The notes: generated from the sequence alone by a model not told the origin. Positions 9,804 through 18,257 are shown, counted from the stretch's first letter. The stretch is 64,000 bases of DNA from Paenibacillus sp. RUD330 (GCF_002243345.2 NZ_CP022655.2:2420501-2484500); one strand, 5' to 3'. A program made the numbers and translations.

Positions 9804-9904
9804 ATTCGAAAATTAGAAATAAATGAATAAAAAGAGACTTTCAATCTGTTTATTGAACTTGCTGCGCGATGTGTTTGCTAGAGGGGATGGGACCGCTTCA
9901 TGCA

Positions 9905-10858
9905 TCAGGACACAACTGCCAGCAGCATCCCGTCCCCGCAGCTGTATATTTCGCAGCTGTCAGCGGCCAAAGGGCGCCGGAGCCTTTGGAGCTCCCTGTC
10001 AGTCAGCGGAGCCGCGATCGCCAGCCTGCCGCCGGGCAGGAGCACACGGCGCATTTCCTGCAGGGCGAGGAGGCGTTCATCATGCCGCAGATGCTGCAGC
10101 ACGAAGCTGCTTGCAGCGAAGTGGCAGCTACGATCGGGAAGCGGCAATGCAAGCAGATTGCCTTGCCGAGTTTCGATCTGCGGCAGCGAGCGGGCCAGCA
10201 GGGAAAGCATCGACGAGGAGACGTCGACAGCGATCAAGCGGGCTCCGCCGGCGGTGAGAAGCCTCGTCAGATTGCCGGTTCCGCAGCCGAGATCGGCGCC
10301 GGTTTCTCCTGGCAACGGGTCGAGCCAATCAGCCAGCTCTTCAAGCGTCGCTCTATACCGCTCTAACGAGTACCCGGCAGGCAGCGATCGGACCGGCGCT
10401 TCCTCTCCGGCTACCGCCGCCATCACGTCCCAACCGATCCCGTCGGTCCAGCTGCCGCGGGTTTTTCGCTGTTGCTGCAGCTCCCGAGACAACTCGTTCA
10501 ATTGATCCAGCGAAGGGAGTTCGGCGCGGCTCTGCCAAGCCGCCATTCCCTGGTCCAGCGACTTCAAGGCGGCTGAGGCGTCCAGCCATTGCTCATACAG
10601 CGATTGCCTCGCTGCTCCAGCCGCCAGCAGGAAAGCTTCCCGGTCTCCAAGACTGTCCAGCATGCCGGCAATGGAGGAGAGCGGAATGCCCCATTCACGC
10701 AGAGCCGCAATCCATCTCAGGCGATCGATGTCATCGCCGCTATAGAATCGGTAGCCGCCTTCGGTACGGGCGCTTGCCGGCAGCAGGCCCGTCTGTTCGT
10801 AATAACGGATGGCACGGGGAGTAAGGCCGGTCATGGCGGCTGCCTGACGGATATGCAT
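9905..10858 (-). CDS. MerR family regulator fused to a class I SAM-dependent methyltransferase
   Basis: A 317-residue two-domain protein. Residues 1-70 form a MerR winged helix (IRQAAAMTGLTPRAIRYYEQ, then TEGGYRFYSGDDIDRL). A helical dimerisation/linker region of about 100 residues follows. From about residue 185 there is a class I methyltransferase fold: motif I GADLGCGTGNLTRLL, IAVDVSSSMLSLL, then SSFVLQHLRHDERLLALQEM and LLPGGRLAIAAP. The methyltransferase half is complete for a small SAM enzyme. The methyl acceptor is unknown. A MerR-like dyad lies 290 bp upstream on the other side of the intergenic region (11146-11170). The two domains are in one frame with no stop, so this is a true fusion. 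Confidence 0.85.
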   Translation of the reverse strand: MHIRQAAAMTGLTPRAIRYYEQTGLLPASARTEGGYRFYSGDDIDRLRWIAALREWGIPLSSIAGMLDSLGDREAFLLAAGAARQSLYEQWLDASAALKSLDQGMAAWQSRAELPSLDQLNELSRELQQQRKTRGSWTDGIGWDVMAAVAGEEAPVRSLPAGYSLERYRATLEELADWLDPLPGETGADLGCGTGNLTRLLTAGGARLIAVDVSSSMLSLLARSLPQIETRQGNLLALPLPDRSCHFAASSFVLQHLRHDERLLALQEMRRVLLPGGRLAIAAPLTDRELQRLRRPLAADSCEIYSCGDGMLLAVVS

Positions 10859-10965
10859 AATTACGTTCTCCTTTTCTACGTTCCGGAATTTCGGTCTGGA
10901 TGTCGGAATGCCATTCTATCGCTATCATTAAATCACAGATTGACATCGCTCATTAAATTTCAACG

Positions 10966-11060
10966 GTAGACATTTATCCTAAAGATCAATAGCAGACACC
11001 TATGGCAAAGATACCGTAGACATCTGTGTCTAAGATTAATGCAAACATAGATACAACCAT
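10966..11060 (+). repeat. imperfect tandem repeats, about 25 bp, three to four copies
   Basis: Units start at 10966, 10992, 11016 and, weakly, 11041. The common pattern is GYAGACAYYTRTSBCWAAGAT; the fourth unit keeps only GCAAACAT and a similar end. Spacing is 26, 24 and 25 bp. They may be regulator-binding sites or a decayed repeat. Confidence 0.5.
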
Positions 11061-11145
11061 CAGTCGCATCTATTTATCGCAAACACCCAGCCCAGAAATA
11101 CCCGGATTTTCGATTCTCTCGTTGATGCGGTTGGCTACATCTTAC

Positions 11146-11170
11146 ACCTTGACGCAGGGAGAAGGTCAAG
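11146..11170. promoter_or_regulatory. possible MerR-type operator dyad
   Basis: ACCTTGAC at 11146-11153 and AAGGTCAAG at 11162-11170 give two overlapping dyads around a TTGACG. MerR-family operators typically lie between a TTGAC -35 and a widely spaced -10. A clear -10 is missing here, so this is tentative. Confidence 0.3.
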
Positions 11171-11282
11171 CGTCCCTTAAGCACAAAAATCCAAATGGTC
11201 GGCACCGCAGTTCTAGAGAGGATATCTCCAGGCAGGTACAATGAAAGCAGAACGATAACCTTCCTAAAAGGCGGTATGTGGC

Positions 11283-12161
11283 ATGACTAAAATCAATAAT
11301 CCTATCGGCGTCATCGTGGACAGCTTCCAGCTCGGCGTTCGTCAAGGGCTGCTGAAGGCCAAGGAAGTCGGAGCGGACGGCGTGCAGATCTATGCGGTGA
11401 AGGGCGAAATGGATCCCGATGTGATGGATGCCGCCCGCCGCAGGGAGCTGAAGGAATATGTGGCTTCCCTCGGCTTGCAGATTTCCGCCCTTGTGGGCGA
11501 TCTGGCGGGACACGGCTTCCAGGACGCCAAGGAGAACCGCTGGAAGATCGACAAGTCCAAGCGGATTCTCGATCTGGCGATGGATCTCGGCTGCCCGATC
11601 GTCACGACCCACATCGGCATCGTGCCGGATGACGAGAACGGCGAGATCTACCACACGATGCAAAGCGCCTGCGATGAGCTGAGCAGCTATGCCAGCAGCA
11701 TCAACGCATACTTCGCGATCGAGACCGGTCCAGAGCGGTCCGCCCATCTGAAGAAGTTTCTCGATACGCTCAGTACGAACGGCTTGTCCGTCAACTTCGA
11801 CCCGGCCAACATGGTGATGGTGACAGGCGACGATCCGGTTCAAGGCGTCTACACGCTGAAGGATTATATCGTCCACACTCATGCCAAGGACGGCATCCGG
11901 CTGCGGGAAGTCGACCCGCGCAAAGTATACGGCATGCTCGGCTACGAGGCGATGAGCCATGAGGCGCTGGCGGCTTCGGCCGAAGCCGGCGAAGACTTCC
12001 GCGAAGTTCCGCTGGGCCAAGGCGGCGTGGATTGGCCGAATTATCTTCAGGCGCTTCAGGATATCGGCTACTCCGGCTACCTGACGATCGAGAGGGAAGT
12101 CGGCACCCAGCCTGAGCAGGATATCGCCGAAGCGGTCCGGTTCTTGAAGAGCTTCAAGTAA
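11283..12161 (+). CDS. TIM-barrel sugar phosphate isomerase/epimerase family protein
   Basis: A 292-residue xylose-isomerase-like TIM barrel. Motifs include IGVIVDSFQLGVRQGLLKAK, the Glu in YFAIETGPERS, VNFDPANMVM with an Asp ligand, and VHTHAKDG with the His-x-Lys-Asp pattern. GYLTIERE near the end supplies a final Glu. It is only distantly similar to the protein at 6649-7500, so the two are not a recent duplication. The start ATG 11283 follows AAAGGCGG (11266-11273). It appears monocistronic, ending in a bidirectional terminator at 12190-12235. The substrate is unknown. Confidence 0.85.
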   Translation: MTKINNPIGVIVDSFQLGVRQGLLKAKEVGADGVQIYAVKGEMDPDVMDAARRRELKEYVASLGLQISALVGDLAGHGFQDAKENRWKIDKSKRILDLAMDLGCPIVTTHIGIVPDDENGEIYHTMQSACDELSSYASSINAYFAIETGPERSAHLKKFLDTLSTNGLSVNFDPANMVMVTGDDPVQGVYTLKDYIVHTHAKDGIRLREVDPRKVYGMLGYEAMSHEALAASAEAGEDFREVPLGQGGVDWPNYLQALQDIGYSGYLTIEREVGTQPEQDIAEAVRFLKSFK

Positions 12162-12189
12162 TCTCCATAGCCAGCACACTCAGCACAGA

Positions 12190-12235
12190 AAGCGAAGAAT
12201 CCATTCCGGCATCGGAGTGTATTCTTCGCTTTTTT
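12190..12235. terminator. bidirectional terminator
   Basis: AAGCGAAGAAT pairs with ATTCTTCGCTT, followed by T's on the plus strand. It serves the convergent TIM-barrel and EamA genes. Confidence 0.85.
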
Positions 12236-12259
12236 GGCTTCAAATCTAATTCACATCCA

Positions 12260-13216
12260 TCAGACGGACTCGGACTCGGACGCCCGAATGCTGCTGCCGG
12301 CCGCTTCAACAGCCCGGCTCCTGCGGGAGGAAGCATATTCCTTCAGCTCGGGCAGGCGGGGAATGACGATGCCGGCCAGCACCAGCAGGCTTCCGCCCAG
12401 CGAAAGCAGGGACAGCCGCTCATCCTGCAGAAGCGCGCCGAGACCGAGCGCGATGACGGGGGAGATATACAGCCAGGTGGACGGGAAAAAGGCGTTAGTC
12501 GCCTTGATCAGCCACGCATAGAGGCTGTGTCCGAGCATGGAGCCGACAACGGTCAGGTAGATCAGCGATCCGGCTGCCGGCAAGAAGTCGATTGGCTGCG
12601 CCGAGGGCCTTTCGGCAAACGCGGAGAGAATCAGCAGCCCGATGCCGCCATATATCATCTGCGCGGCGTTCAAGGCGACCGGAGGCAGATCCGGAGAGCG
12701 ATGCAGCGTCCGCCGAGTCAAGAGACTGCCTGCCGCATAACCGAGCTCGCCCAGCAGGACGAGCAGGCAGCTGACCAGCCAGATCACATTCGCCTGAGCA
12801 TGAAGCTCCGGCAGCATGAGCGTGACGACGCCAAGCAGGCCGATGCCGCAGCCTGCTCTCTCCAGGAAGCCGGCTCGCTGCCGGAGCGCCACGGATTGCA
12901 TCAGCAGAATGACCATCGGGCCAGTAGCCGACAGGATGGCTGCCATGCCGGAGTCGATATGCTGCTCGGCCCAGTAGAGTCCGGCAAAGGTGGCGAATGT
13001 GCTGCCGGCGCCGATGAAGGCGAATTCCTTGCGGAACAGCATCGAGAATTGGACCTTGCGCCGGGCCAGCATCCAGCCGTACAGCAGCAGCCCGGCGGCG
13101 GCGAAGCGGATTCCTGCCGACAGGAACGGGGGTAGGCCGGCAGCCACGCCGATTTTGATGACGAGAAAAGTCGTGCCGAAAATCGCGCACATGAGCAAGT
13201 AATTGAATGCAACCAT
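12260..13216 (-). CDS. EamA/DMT superfamily transporter
   Basis: A 318-residue protein with ten predicted hydrophobic segments in two EamA repeats, starting MVAFNYLLMCAIFGTTFLVI, where the conserved 'F-G-x-x' of the first helix is visible. Members export amino acids or other small metabolites (RhaT/YdcZ-type). GAGGAGG lies 8 nt before the ATG at 13216. It is divergent from the MocR gene across about 90 bp carrying direct repeats, the usual layout in which MocR controls a neighbouring transporter or enzyme. The tail after the last helix is short, charged and Ser-rich. Confidence 0.88.
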   Translation of the reverse strand: MVAFNYLLMCAIFGTTFLVIKIGVAAGLPPFLSAGIRFAAAGLLLYGWMLARRKVQFSMLFRKEFAFIGAGSTFATFAGLYWAEQHIDSGMAAILSATGPMVILLMQSVALRQRAGFLERAGCGIGLLGVVTLMLPELHAQANVIWLVSCLLVLLGELGYAAGSLLTRRTLHRSPDLPPVALNAAQMIYGGIGLLILSAFAERPSAQPIDFLPAAGSLIYLTVVGSMLGHSLYAWLIKATNAFFPSTWLYISPVIALGLGALLQDERLSLLSLGGSLLVLAGIVIPRLPELKEYASSRRSRAVEAAGSSIRASESESV

Positions 13217-13257
13217 CCGCGTGCCTCCTCTTTTTATTTACTATAGTGGTTGACGGA

Positions 13258-13290
13258 TAGAACAGATGGGATAGGATTAGACCAGATAGG
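13258..13290. promoter_or_regulatory. direct repeats in the divergent eamA/mocR promoter (probable MocR operator)
   Basis: TAGAACAGATGGG (13258-13270) and TAGACCAGATAGG (13278-13290) are direct repeats whose starts are 20 bp apart, about two helical turns. MocR/GabR proteins bind direct repeats near their own promoters. TTGACG at 13250-13255 may be a -35 for one of the genes. Confidence 0.55.
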
Positions 13291-13309
13291 CTGATCGGGA
13301 GGAATGGAA

Positions 13310-14764
13310 GTGGAGAACAATATCGCTGCCGCGGCTCGGAGCAGCAACGCCGTCACCAAGCTGGCGCTCGTTCAGGACGAGGTGAGAAGCGGCATGAATC
13401 GGGGAGAATGGAAGGCCGGGGAGAAGCTTCCATCGGTCAGGTCGATGGCGGAGCGGCTCGGGGTGCACCGGCTGACCGTGCTCAAAGCCTATCGGCTGCT
13501 CGAAGAGGAAGGCATTCTTTCCTCCAGGTACAAAAACGGCTATTACGTTCGTGCCCGCGAGGACGCGAGGACGATCTCTCCGGATGGAGAAGCCGCTCCG
13601 GGGTGGGCTTACGCAGCCGCTCCGGGCTACGTCAACCGCAGCCGGCTTTCGGACATCCACAGCGTTCAGGTCAGCCATCCGATGTCGGAGGCTTTGATCG
13701 ATCCGGCTTTGCTTCCGAACCGCTTTTTATCGAATCATGTGAAGCAGGTGTTGGATCTTCATCCGATGGTTCTAAGCACGTATTCCACGGTGCTCGGCGA
13801 TCCGGAGCTTAGGGAGGCACTATCGGCGTTTTTTGCCGAAGCCCATGGAATCGATGTCGAGGCGGGAGAATTGCTCATCACGTCGGGTTCGCAGCAAGCG
13901 ATCGATCTTGTGTCGCGTTCGCTGGTCAAGCCCGGCGACCGCGTCTTGATCGAACGGCCGACGTACAGTCCTGCGATCGACGTCTTCCAGCAGCAGAACA
14001 TCGTTCTGCTGCCGGTCGAGCTGACGGCGGAAGGATATGACCTGGACGCTGTCGAAGCGCTGATGGAGAAGGAGAAGCCCCGCCTGTTCTATATGAACCC
14101 GACCTTCCACAACCCGACGGGTTATACGGTGCCGGCCGAGCAGCGCAAGCTGCTGGTGGAGCTGGCGGAGCGGCATGACTGCATCCTGGTGGAGGATGAC
14201 GTCTACCATGATATCTATTTCGACCAGCCCCCGCCTCCTCCGCTGTTCTATTACGATACGGAGGGGTATGTCGTCTATATCCGCAGCTTCAGCAAATATA
14301 TCGCTCCCGGCCTGCGGATTTCCGTGCTGGCCGCGCGCCCTTCGGTCATGGAGGGCATCCGGCCGCTCAAAGCGTTGTCCGACAGCGGATCTCCGCTGCT
14401 CAACCAAAAAATATTCCAGCATTACTTTTTCTCGAGCCGCATGCAGGAGCATGTCCAGAAGCTGAGAACGGCGGTCCGCATGCGCAAGGATGCGATGGAA
14501 CAAGCGCTTGCCCGCACAGGCTGGAGCTGGGACAGCCCTGCCGGAGGGCTGAACCTGTGGATCTCCCTGCCGGATGGAATCCCGGCCGATCTGCTGCTGG
14601 AACGATGCTTGGCGCGATCGGTCGCCTTTGTGCCCGGCAGCATCTGCGATCCGCTGGGCGACATGAATGCGAGGATCCGGCTCAGCTATTCCTTTCTGAG
14701 CGAAAAGCGGATCGCAGAGGCCGTCGAGCAGCTCATACAGGCGGCGGAAGAGCTCCGGCGCTGA
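13310..14764 (+). CDS. MocR family regulator (GntR helix-turn-helix plus aminotransferase-like domain)
   Basis: About 484 residues. The N-terminal winged helix is typical GntR: GEWKAGEKLPSVRSMAERLG, then HRLTVLKAYRLLEEEGIL. A linker leads to a fold-type I aminotransferase domain with LITSGSQQAIDLVSRS, the Asn/Pro motif MNPTFHNPTGYT, and the PLP-lysine region RSFSKYIAPGLRIS. MocR proteins sense PLP or amino-acid-derived ligands and usually control adjacent genes, here probably the divergent EamA transporter. GTG 13310 is preferred because GGGAGG (13297-13302) is 7 nt away; ATG 13304 would be only 1 nt away. The ligand is unknown. Confidence 0.9.
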   Translation: MENNIAAAARSSNAVTKLALVQDEVRSGMNRGEWKAGEKLPSVRSMAERLGVHRLTVLKAYRLLEEEGILSSRYKNGYYVRAREDARTISPDGEAAPGWAYAAAPGYVNRSRLSDIHSVQVSHPMSEALIDPALLPNRFLSNHVKQVLDLHPMVLSTYSTVLGDPELREALSAFFAEAHGIDVEAGELLITSGSQQAIDLVSRSLVKPGDRVLIERPTYSPAIDVFQQQNIVLLPVELTAEGYDLDAVEALMEKEKPRLFYMNPTFHNPTGYTVPAEQRKLLVELAERHDCILVEDDVYHDIYFDQPPPPPLFYYDTEGYVVYIRSFSKYIAPGLRISVLAARPSVMEGIRPLKALSDSGSPLLNQKIFQHYFFSSRMQEHVQKLRTAVRMRKDAMEQALARTGWSWDSPAGGLNLWISLPDGIPADLLLERCLARSVAFVPGSICDPLGDMNARIRLSYSFLSEKRIAEAVEQLIQAAEELRR

Positions 14765-14840
14765 ATCTGCGTATGTTGTTCAAATCCGCGGCGGGAGCGG
14801 CATCTTTCTGAATAGGCCGAAGAGAAGCGAGGAGATCAGC

Positions 14841-16682
14841 ATGGAATCGATTGCCGAAGAAGAACCGATAGGCGCCTCCATGGCATTGCCGCCTGCGGAG
14901 CCAAGCCAGGCTGCGGATGACGAACGCAAGCTCGCGGAACGGGCCAGAGCGGGTGATGCCGAAGCTTTCGGGGAGCTGTTCGAGCGTCATCGCCAGAAGG
15001 CGAAGGGATTGGCGCAGCGGCTGACAGGAGACGTCCATATGGCCGATGACGTCGTGCAGGAGGCGCTCATCCGCGCCTTCCTCCATCTTGGGACGCTTGC
15101 CGATACGAGCCGGCTGCTGCCGTGGTTTTACCGGATCGTCCGCAACCAGGCCAACATGAAGCTGCGCCGGGGCGGACCGTACCGCAAGGAAAGGCCGTTC
15201 AACTCGCTTGCCGCTCCTGTCGGGCGAGAGGCCGCCGCCGCGGACTGGGAGGATCTCGACAGCATTCTGTCCCACTTGGCCGGTCGGGCGAGCCAGGAGG
15301 CGGCTCTCAGCCGGGATCCGGCAGAGCTGCTGCTTCGCAAGGAGACGTTTGAAACGATTCATGCGCTGCTCCATTGCCTGAGTTCCAAGGAAAAAGGGAT
15401 CTTCAAGGCTTATTTTTTCCGGCAGCTCCGTCCGGAGGAAATCGCCGGGATGTACGGGATGACGACGGGATCCATCTACACGTACATCCACCGTTCCAGG
15501 CAAAAGCTGCGCCAGGAGCATATCCGGGCTTCTCTCGGCCTGATTCCGGAAGCGAGGAGAGGTGTCGGAATGGGGAACGGCAAGCTGCTTGAGCTTGCGG
15601 CAGGGATGGGAGAACAGCCGAGGCTGTTCACGCTTGCGGGCAGTCTGGGGCGGATCCTCGCGGCAAATGGAGAGCCGAGGAGCGGCGCGGAACTGATGGG
15701 AGACTCGGGAATGGCTTTCCGCATGAGCATTTCGGAGAAGACGACGTTCTCGGACGGGCTTTACATCTTCGATTGGCAGGCGTCGATACAAGAGCTGATG
15801 GCCGGATACGGGTACGAGACGGCGTTTTGCTGCGGGCAGCTGGCCGGATCTCCGGTTCCGCTGCTCGGGGCCGTGGAGAGCTTCCCGGTCGTCCTGCCGA
15901 TCGAGGAAGCCGTCCTGCCGTTCATCCGCAGCCGGATCGACGCCGGAATGCCTGTGCTTTATTTCGATACGCAGGCTTCTCGGCCGTTCGTCCATGAATG
16001 GTCCGTCATCCACGGTTATGACGAGGACCGGCGAATCGTGCATGTGACCGATCCTGTGCTTCCCGAAGGGAAAACCTTGCCCTACGAGGATGTAGCCGGC
16101 AATCCCATCCGGTTTCTGGCCGCTTTCTCGCGGAAAGGATGCAGCGGGACGGCCGGGAGGAAGGCAGGGAACAGCGAGGCGGAGGGCAGAAAGGCGAAGT
16201 CCCGGTTCTTCCAGGCTCTCCGCAATGGAATTCATTTCGCCAATGAAGGATCGCAATACCGTCCCCGCACCTCGTATTTGAGCTATGCGGCGGGGCTTGC
16301 CGCTTACGAGGCTTGGATCCGCCATCTGGCCGATTGCGATACGGCGCCGAACCGATACGGCATGGGCCAGCTTGCGACCGCCTATGCCGAAGCGAAGCGG
16401 TATGCGGCCGCTTACTTGCGGACGGCACCTTTGCGAGGGGAGGACATGAGGATGGCTCTGCTGGCATCGGAGGCTTATGAGCAGGCGGCGCTTGCGCTGG
16501 AGGAGCTCAGCCTCCGGGTTCCTTTCGTCAAAACGGCGGAAGTGATGCCTCCAAGCCTGCGGGATGGCTGCATACCCCTGTTGAGGAAGGCCAAGCGCTT
16601 CGAAAGCGCCGCCGTGGGCTATATGGAACTAGCATTGAAGCTGCAGATCGAGGAGAGGGGTGTTGAAGATGAGCAAGCTTAG
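14841..16682 (+). CDS. ECF-type RNA polymerase sigma factor fused to a C39/BtrH-like domain
   Basis: 613 residues, far longer than a normal ECF sigma factor (about 180). Sigma region 2 is at about residues 35-110 (DAEAFGELFERHRQKAKGLA, MADDVVQEALIRAF, LPWFYRIVRNQANMKLRR). Sigma region 4 is at about 175-225 (CLSSKEKGIFKAYFFRQLRP, then a helix-turn-helix with TTGSIYTYIHRSRQKL). From about residue 250 the sequence resembles C39-peptidase/BtrH-like domains, with MFDW-like YIFDWQASIQELMAGYGY, a segment around FVHEWSVIHGYDEDRR and a following VTDP. The nucleophile-type Cys at the domain start is not visible, so this is more likely a binding domain than a peptidase. A helical tail (AAGLAAYEAWIRHLADCD) ends the protein. 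The next gene starts inside it, so the two are coupled. No anti-sigma gene is adjacent. Confidence 0.8.
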   Translation: MESIAEEEPIGASMALPPAEPSQAADDERKLAERARAGDAEAFGELFERHRQKAKGLAQRLTGDVHMADDVVQEALIRAFLHLGTLADTSRLLPWFYRIVRNQANMKLRRGGPYRKERPFNSLAAPVGREAAAADWEDLDSILSHLAGRASQEAALSRDPAELLLRKETFETIHALLHCLSSKEKGIFKAYFFRQLRPEEIAGMYGMTTGSIYTYIHRSRQKLRQEHIRASLGLIPEARRGVGMGNGKLLELAAGMGEQPRLFTLAGSLGRILAANGEPRSGAELMGDSGMAFRMSISEKTTFSDGLYIFDWQASIQELMAGYGYETAFCCGQLAGSPVPLLGAVESFPVVLPIEEAVLPFIRSRIDAGMPVLYFDTQASRPFVHEWSVIHGYDEDRRIVHVTDPVLPEGKTLPYEDVAGNPIRFLAAFSRKGCSGTAGRKAGNSEAEGRKAKSRFFQALRNGIHFANEGSQYRPRTSYLSYAAGLAAYEAWIRHLADCDTAPNRYGMGQLATAYAEAKRYAAAYLRTAPLRGEDMRMALLASEAYEQAALALEELSLRVPFVKTAEVMPPSLRDGCIPLLRKAKRFESAAVGYMELALKLQIEERGVEDEQA

Positions 16683-17784
16683 GTTCATGAGCGAGTTCAC
16701 GAATTTGAAGCGGATCATGGAGGCCAAGGAGTCGTTCGAGCGGCTGCATCCGGAGGTCGAGGTCGTCATCGAGCAGTCGGCGGATCATTTCGAGTCGCTC
16801 AGCGCCTGCCGCTCGGATGAAGCGCCCGACATCGTCGAATCGGGAGGCTGGGCGCTGTTCAACCGCGAGGGGATGTTCGTCGACTTGAACCCGTTTGTCG
16901 AGCAGTCGGGGATGGAAGCGGATCTCTATACGGGGCCGCTGGCGATCGCCCGCCATAACGGCACGCTGCCCGGACTTCCCGTCGACATGAGCGTTCCGCT
17001 GCTCGTGTTCAACAAGGAGATGTTCGACAAGGCGGGCCTGCCTTACCCGGAGGATGACTGGACATGGGAACGATTCGTTGAAGCGGCCAAAAAGCTGACG
17101 ATCCGCGGCGAAGACGGGGTGGCGGTCCAGTTCGGCTTCGGTATCGGCGTGGACATCGAATGGTACGAGCCGTTCGTATTCCGGAATGGCGGATCGTATC
17201 TATCACCCGACGGCCGGACAGCCAGAGGGTATGCCGACAGTCCGGCGACCATCGAGGCGATGCAGAAAATCATCGACGCTTACCGGGTGCATGGCATTAT
17301 CCGCAAACCGAAGGAGCCGTCATCCGCCGGGCAGCTTCATGAAGGCTTTGCCATGATTTTCGGCTTCATGTGGTTTGCCGGAGGTCTGATCCACCACGGC
17401 ATCGATCATCGACGATTCGGGTTGGCGAGGCTGCCGCGACTGGCGGAAGGAAGAGACGGAAACATGATCTATATGGGCGGAGCGGGCATAACGGGCAAAT
17501 GCCCGCAGCCAGGCTTGGCCTGGGATTTCCTGCGGCATTATCTCATCGACAGCCCTTCGTGGCCGCTGCCGTTATCCCGAAGCCAGGCGGAGGAGAGAGG
17601 CTTGCATGAGCACAGGATCTGGTCCCGCTATCTGGAGGAGCTTCAGCATGCGCAGCCGAGCGGCTTTTATTTGAATGAGAAATGGAACTCTTCCCGCCAG
17701 CTGATCAACGAGGACATCGAACGAATGATTGTCGGCGGAGCGGATGTGGCGAAGATGCTGCGTTCATGGACCCGGTATGCCTGA
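16669..17784 (+). CDS. family 1 extracellular solute-binding protein lacking a signal peptide
   Basis: About 371 residues with the two-lobe family-1 substrate-binding fold: SFERLHPEVEVVIEQS, GLPVDMSVPLLVFNKEMFDK, DWTWERFVEAAKKLT, and AWDFLRHYLIDSP late in the protein. There is no signal peptide or lipobox. The N-terminus MSKLRFMSEFTNLK begins directly at what is usually mature sequence. It therefore looks cytosolic. ATG 16669 is chosen about 12 nt after GAGGAG (16650-16655); GTG 16660 is too close. The gene overlaps the end of the sigma-fusion gene by 14 bp and no permease gene follows, suggesting a sensor partner rather than a transporter subunit. That role is inference. Confidence 0.75.
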   Translation: MSKLRFMSEFTNLKRIMEAKESFERLHPEVEVVIEQSADHFESLSACRSDEAPDIVESGGWALFNREGMFVDLNPFVEQSGMEADLYTGPLAIARHNGTLPGLPVDMSVPLLVFNKEMFDKAGLPYPEDDWTWERFVEAAKKLTIRGEDGVAVQFGFGIGVDIEWYEPFVFRNGGSYLSPDGRTARGYADSPATIEAMQKIIDAYRVHGIIRKPKEPSSAGQLHEGFAMIFGFMWFAGGLIHHGIDHRRFGLARLPRLAEGRDGNMIYMGGAGITGKCPQPGLAWDFLRHYLIDSPSWPLPLSRSQAEERGLHEHRIWSRYLEELQHAQPSGFYLNEKWNSSRQLINEDIERMIVGGADVAKMLRSWTRYA

Positions 17785-18257
17785 GCCGCACATGGAAGGG
17801 CAACAGCAACGATGCGGGAGGCTGCTGGGATGCAGAGTTGGAGGCAAGCTGTACGGAACAATGCATTTTGGGGACGGAATCGTTTGCGATGCCCTCGGCA
17901 TCGAGCATGGGTGCGCAGGGAAGGTAGGCCGACACGGACTCAAGCATCGGCATTCTACCCGGACATGGTTACGCCGACCAGCGATGCGGACCCGGCAGCA
18001 GCGCAAATGAATGCCGAAGACCGGAAGAGAACCTTCATCAGCTTCGCTTCCCTTAACCTTTTTCCTCTGCTGCGGGTTTATCCTGGCATCGATCTTGTCG
18101 GATATGAACGGGACAGCGATTTGAGAGCCGACCGGCAATCCGGCCGGAAGGAGCCCGCCCCTATGCGAGCATGGAAACGGGATTCCTGATGGAACGGCTT
18201 GAAGCCGCGGTCAAGAATGGAGCAGCGCCGCGGCTTCAAGCTAGCGAAAAAAACATG
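17785..18257. other. intergenic stretch without a recognisable gene
   Basis: About 470 bp between the solute-binding-protein gene and the FAD monooxygenase promoter. Several short ORFs exist on both strands, but none has a credible product, ribosome site or coding pattern. Near the end is a perfect 13-bp inverted repeat, CTTGAAGCCGCGG (18198-18210) and CCGCGGCTTCAAG (18228-18240), without a T run. It may be a decayed gene remnant. Confidence 0.5.

Larger units (their letters stand above)
10859..11282. other. intergenic region with about 25-bp imperfect repeats
   Basis: This 424-bp gap lies between the divergent MerR-fusion gene and the TIM-barrel gene at 11283. It contains a TTGACA (10940-10945), three to four imperfect repeats of about 25 bp (10966-11060), and a dyad ACCTT...AAGGT at 11146-11166 overlapped by CTTGAC...GTCAAG (11148-11170). 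No convincing ORF was seen. Confidence 0.6.

Noticed and set aside
14733-16325. Minus-strand ORF of 530 residues opposite the sigma-fusion gene
   Set aside because: Antisense shadow; the plus frame has clear sigma regions.
17812-18189. 125-residue ORF in the gap after the solute-binding-protein gene
   Set aside because: No ribosome site and no domain; several frames are equally open.
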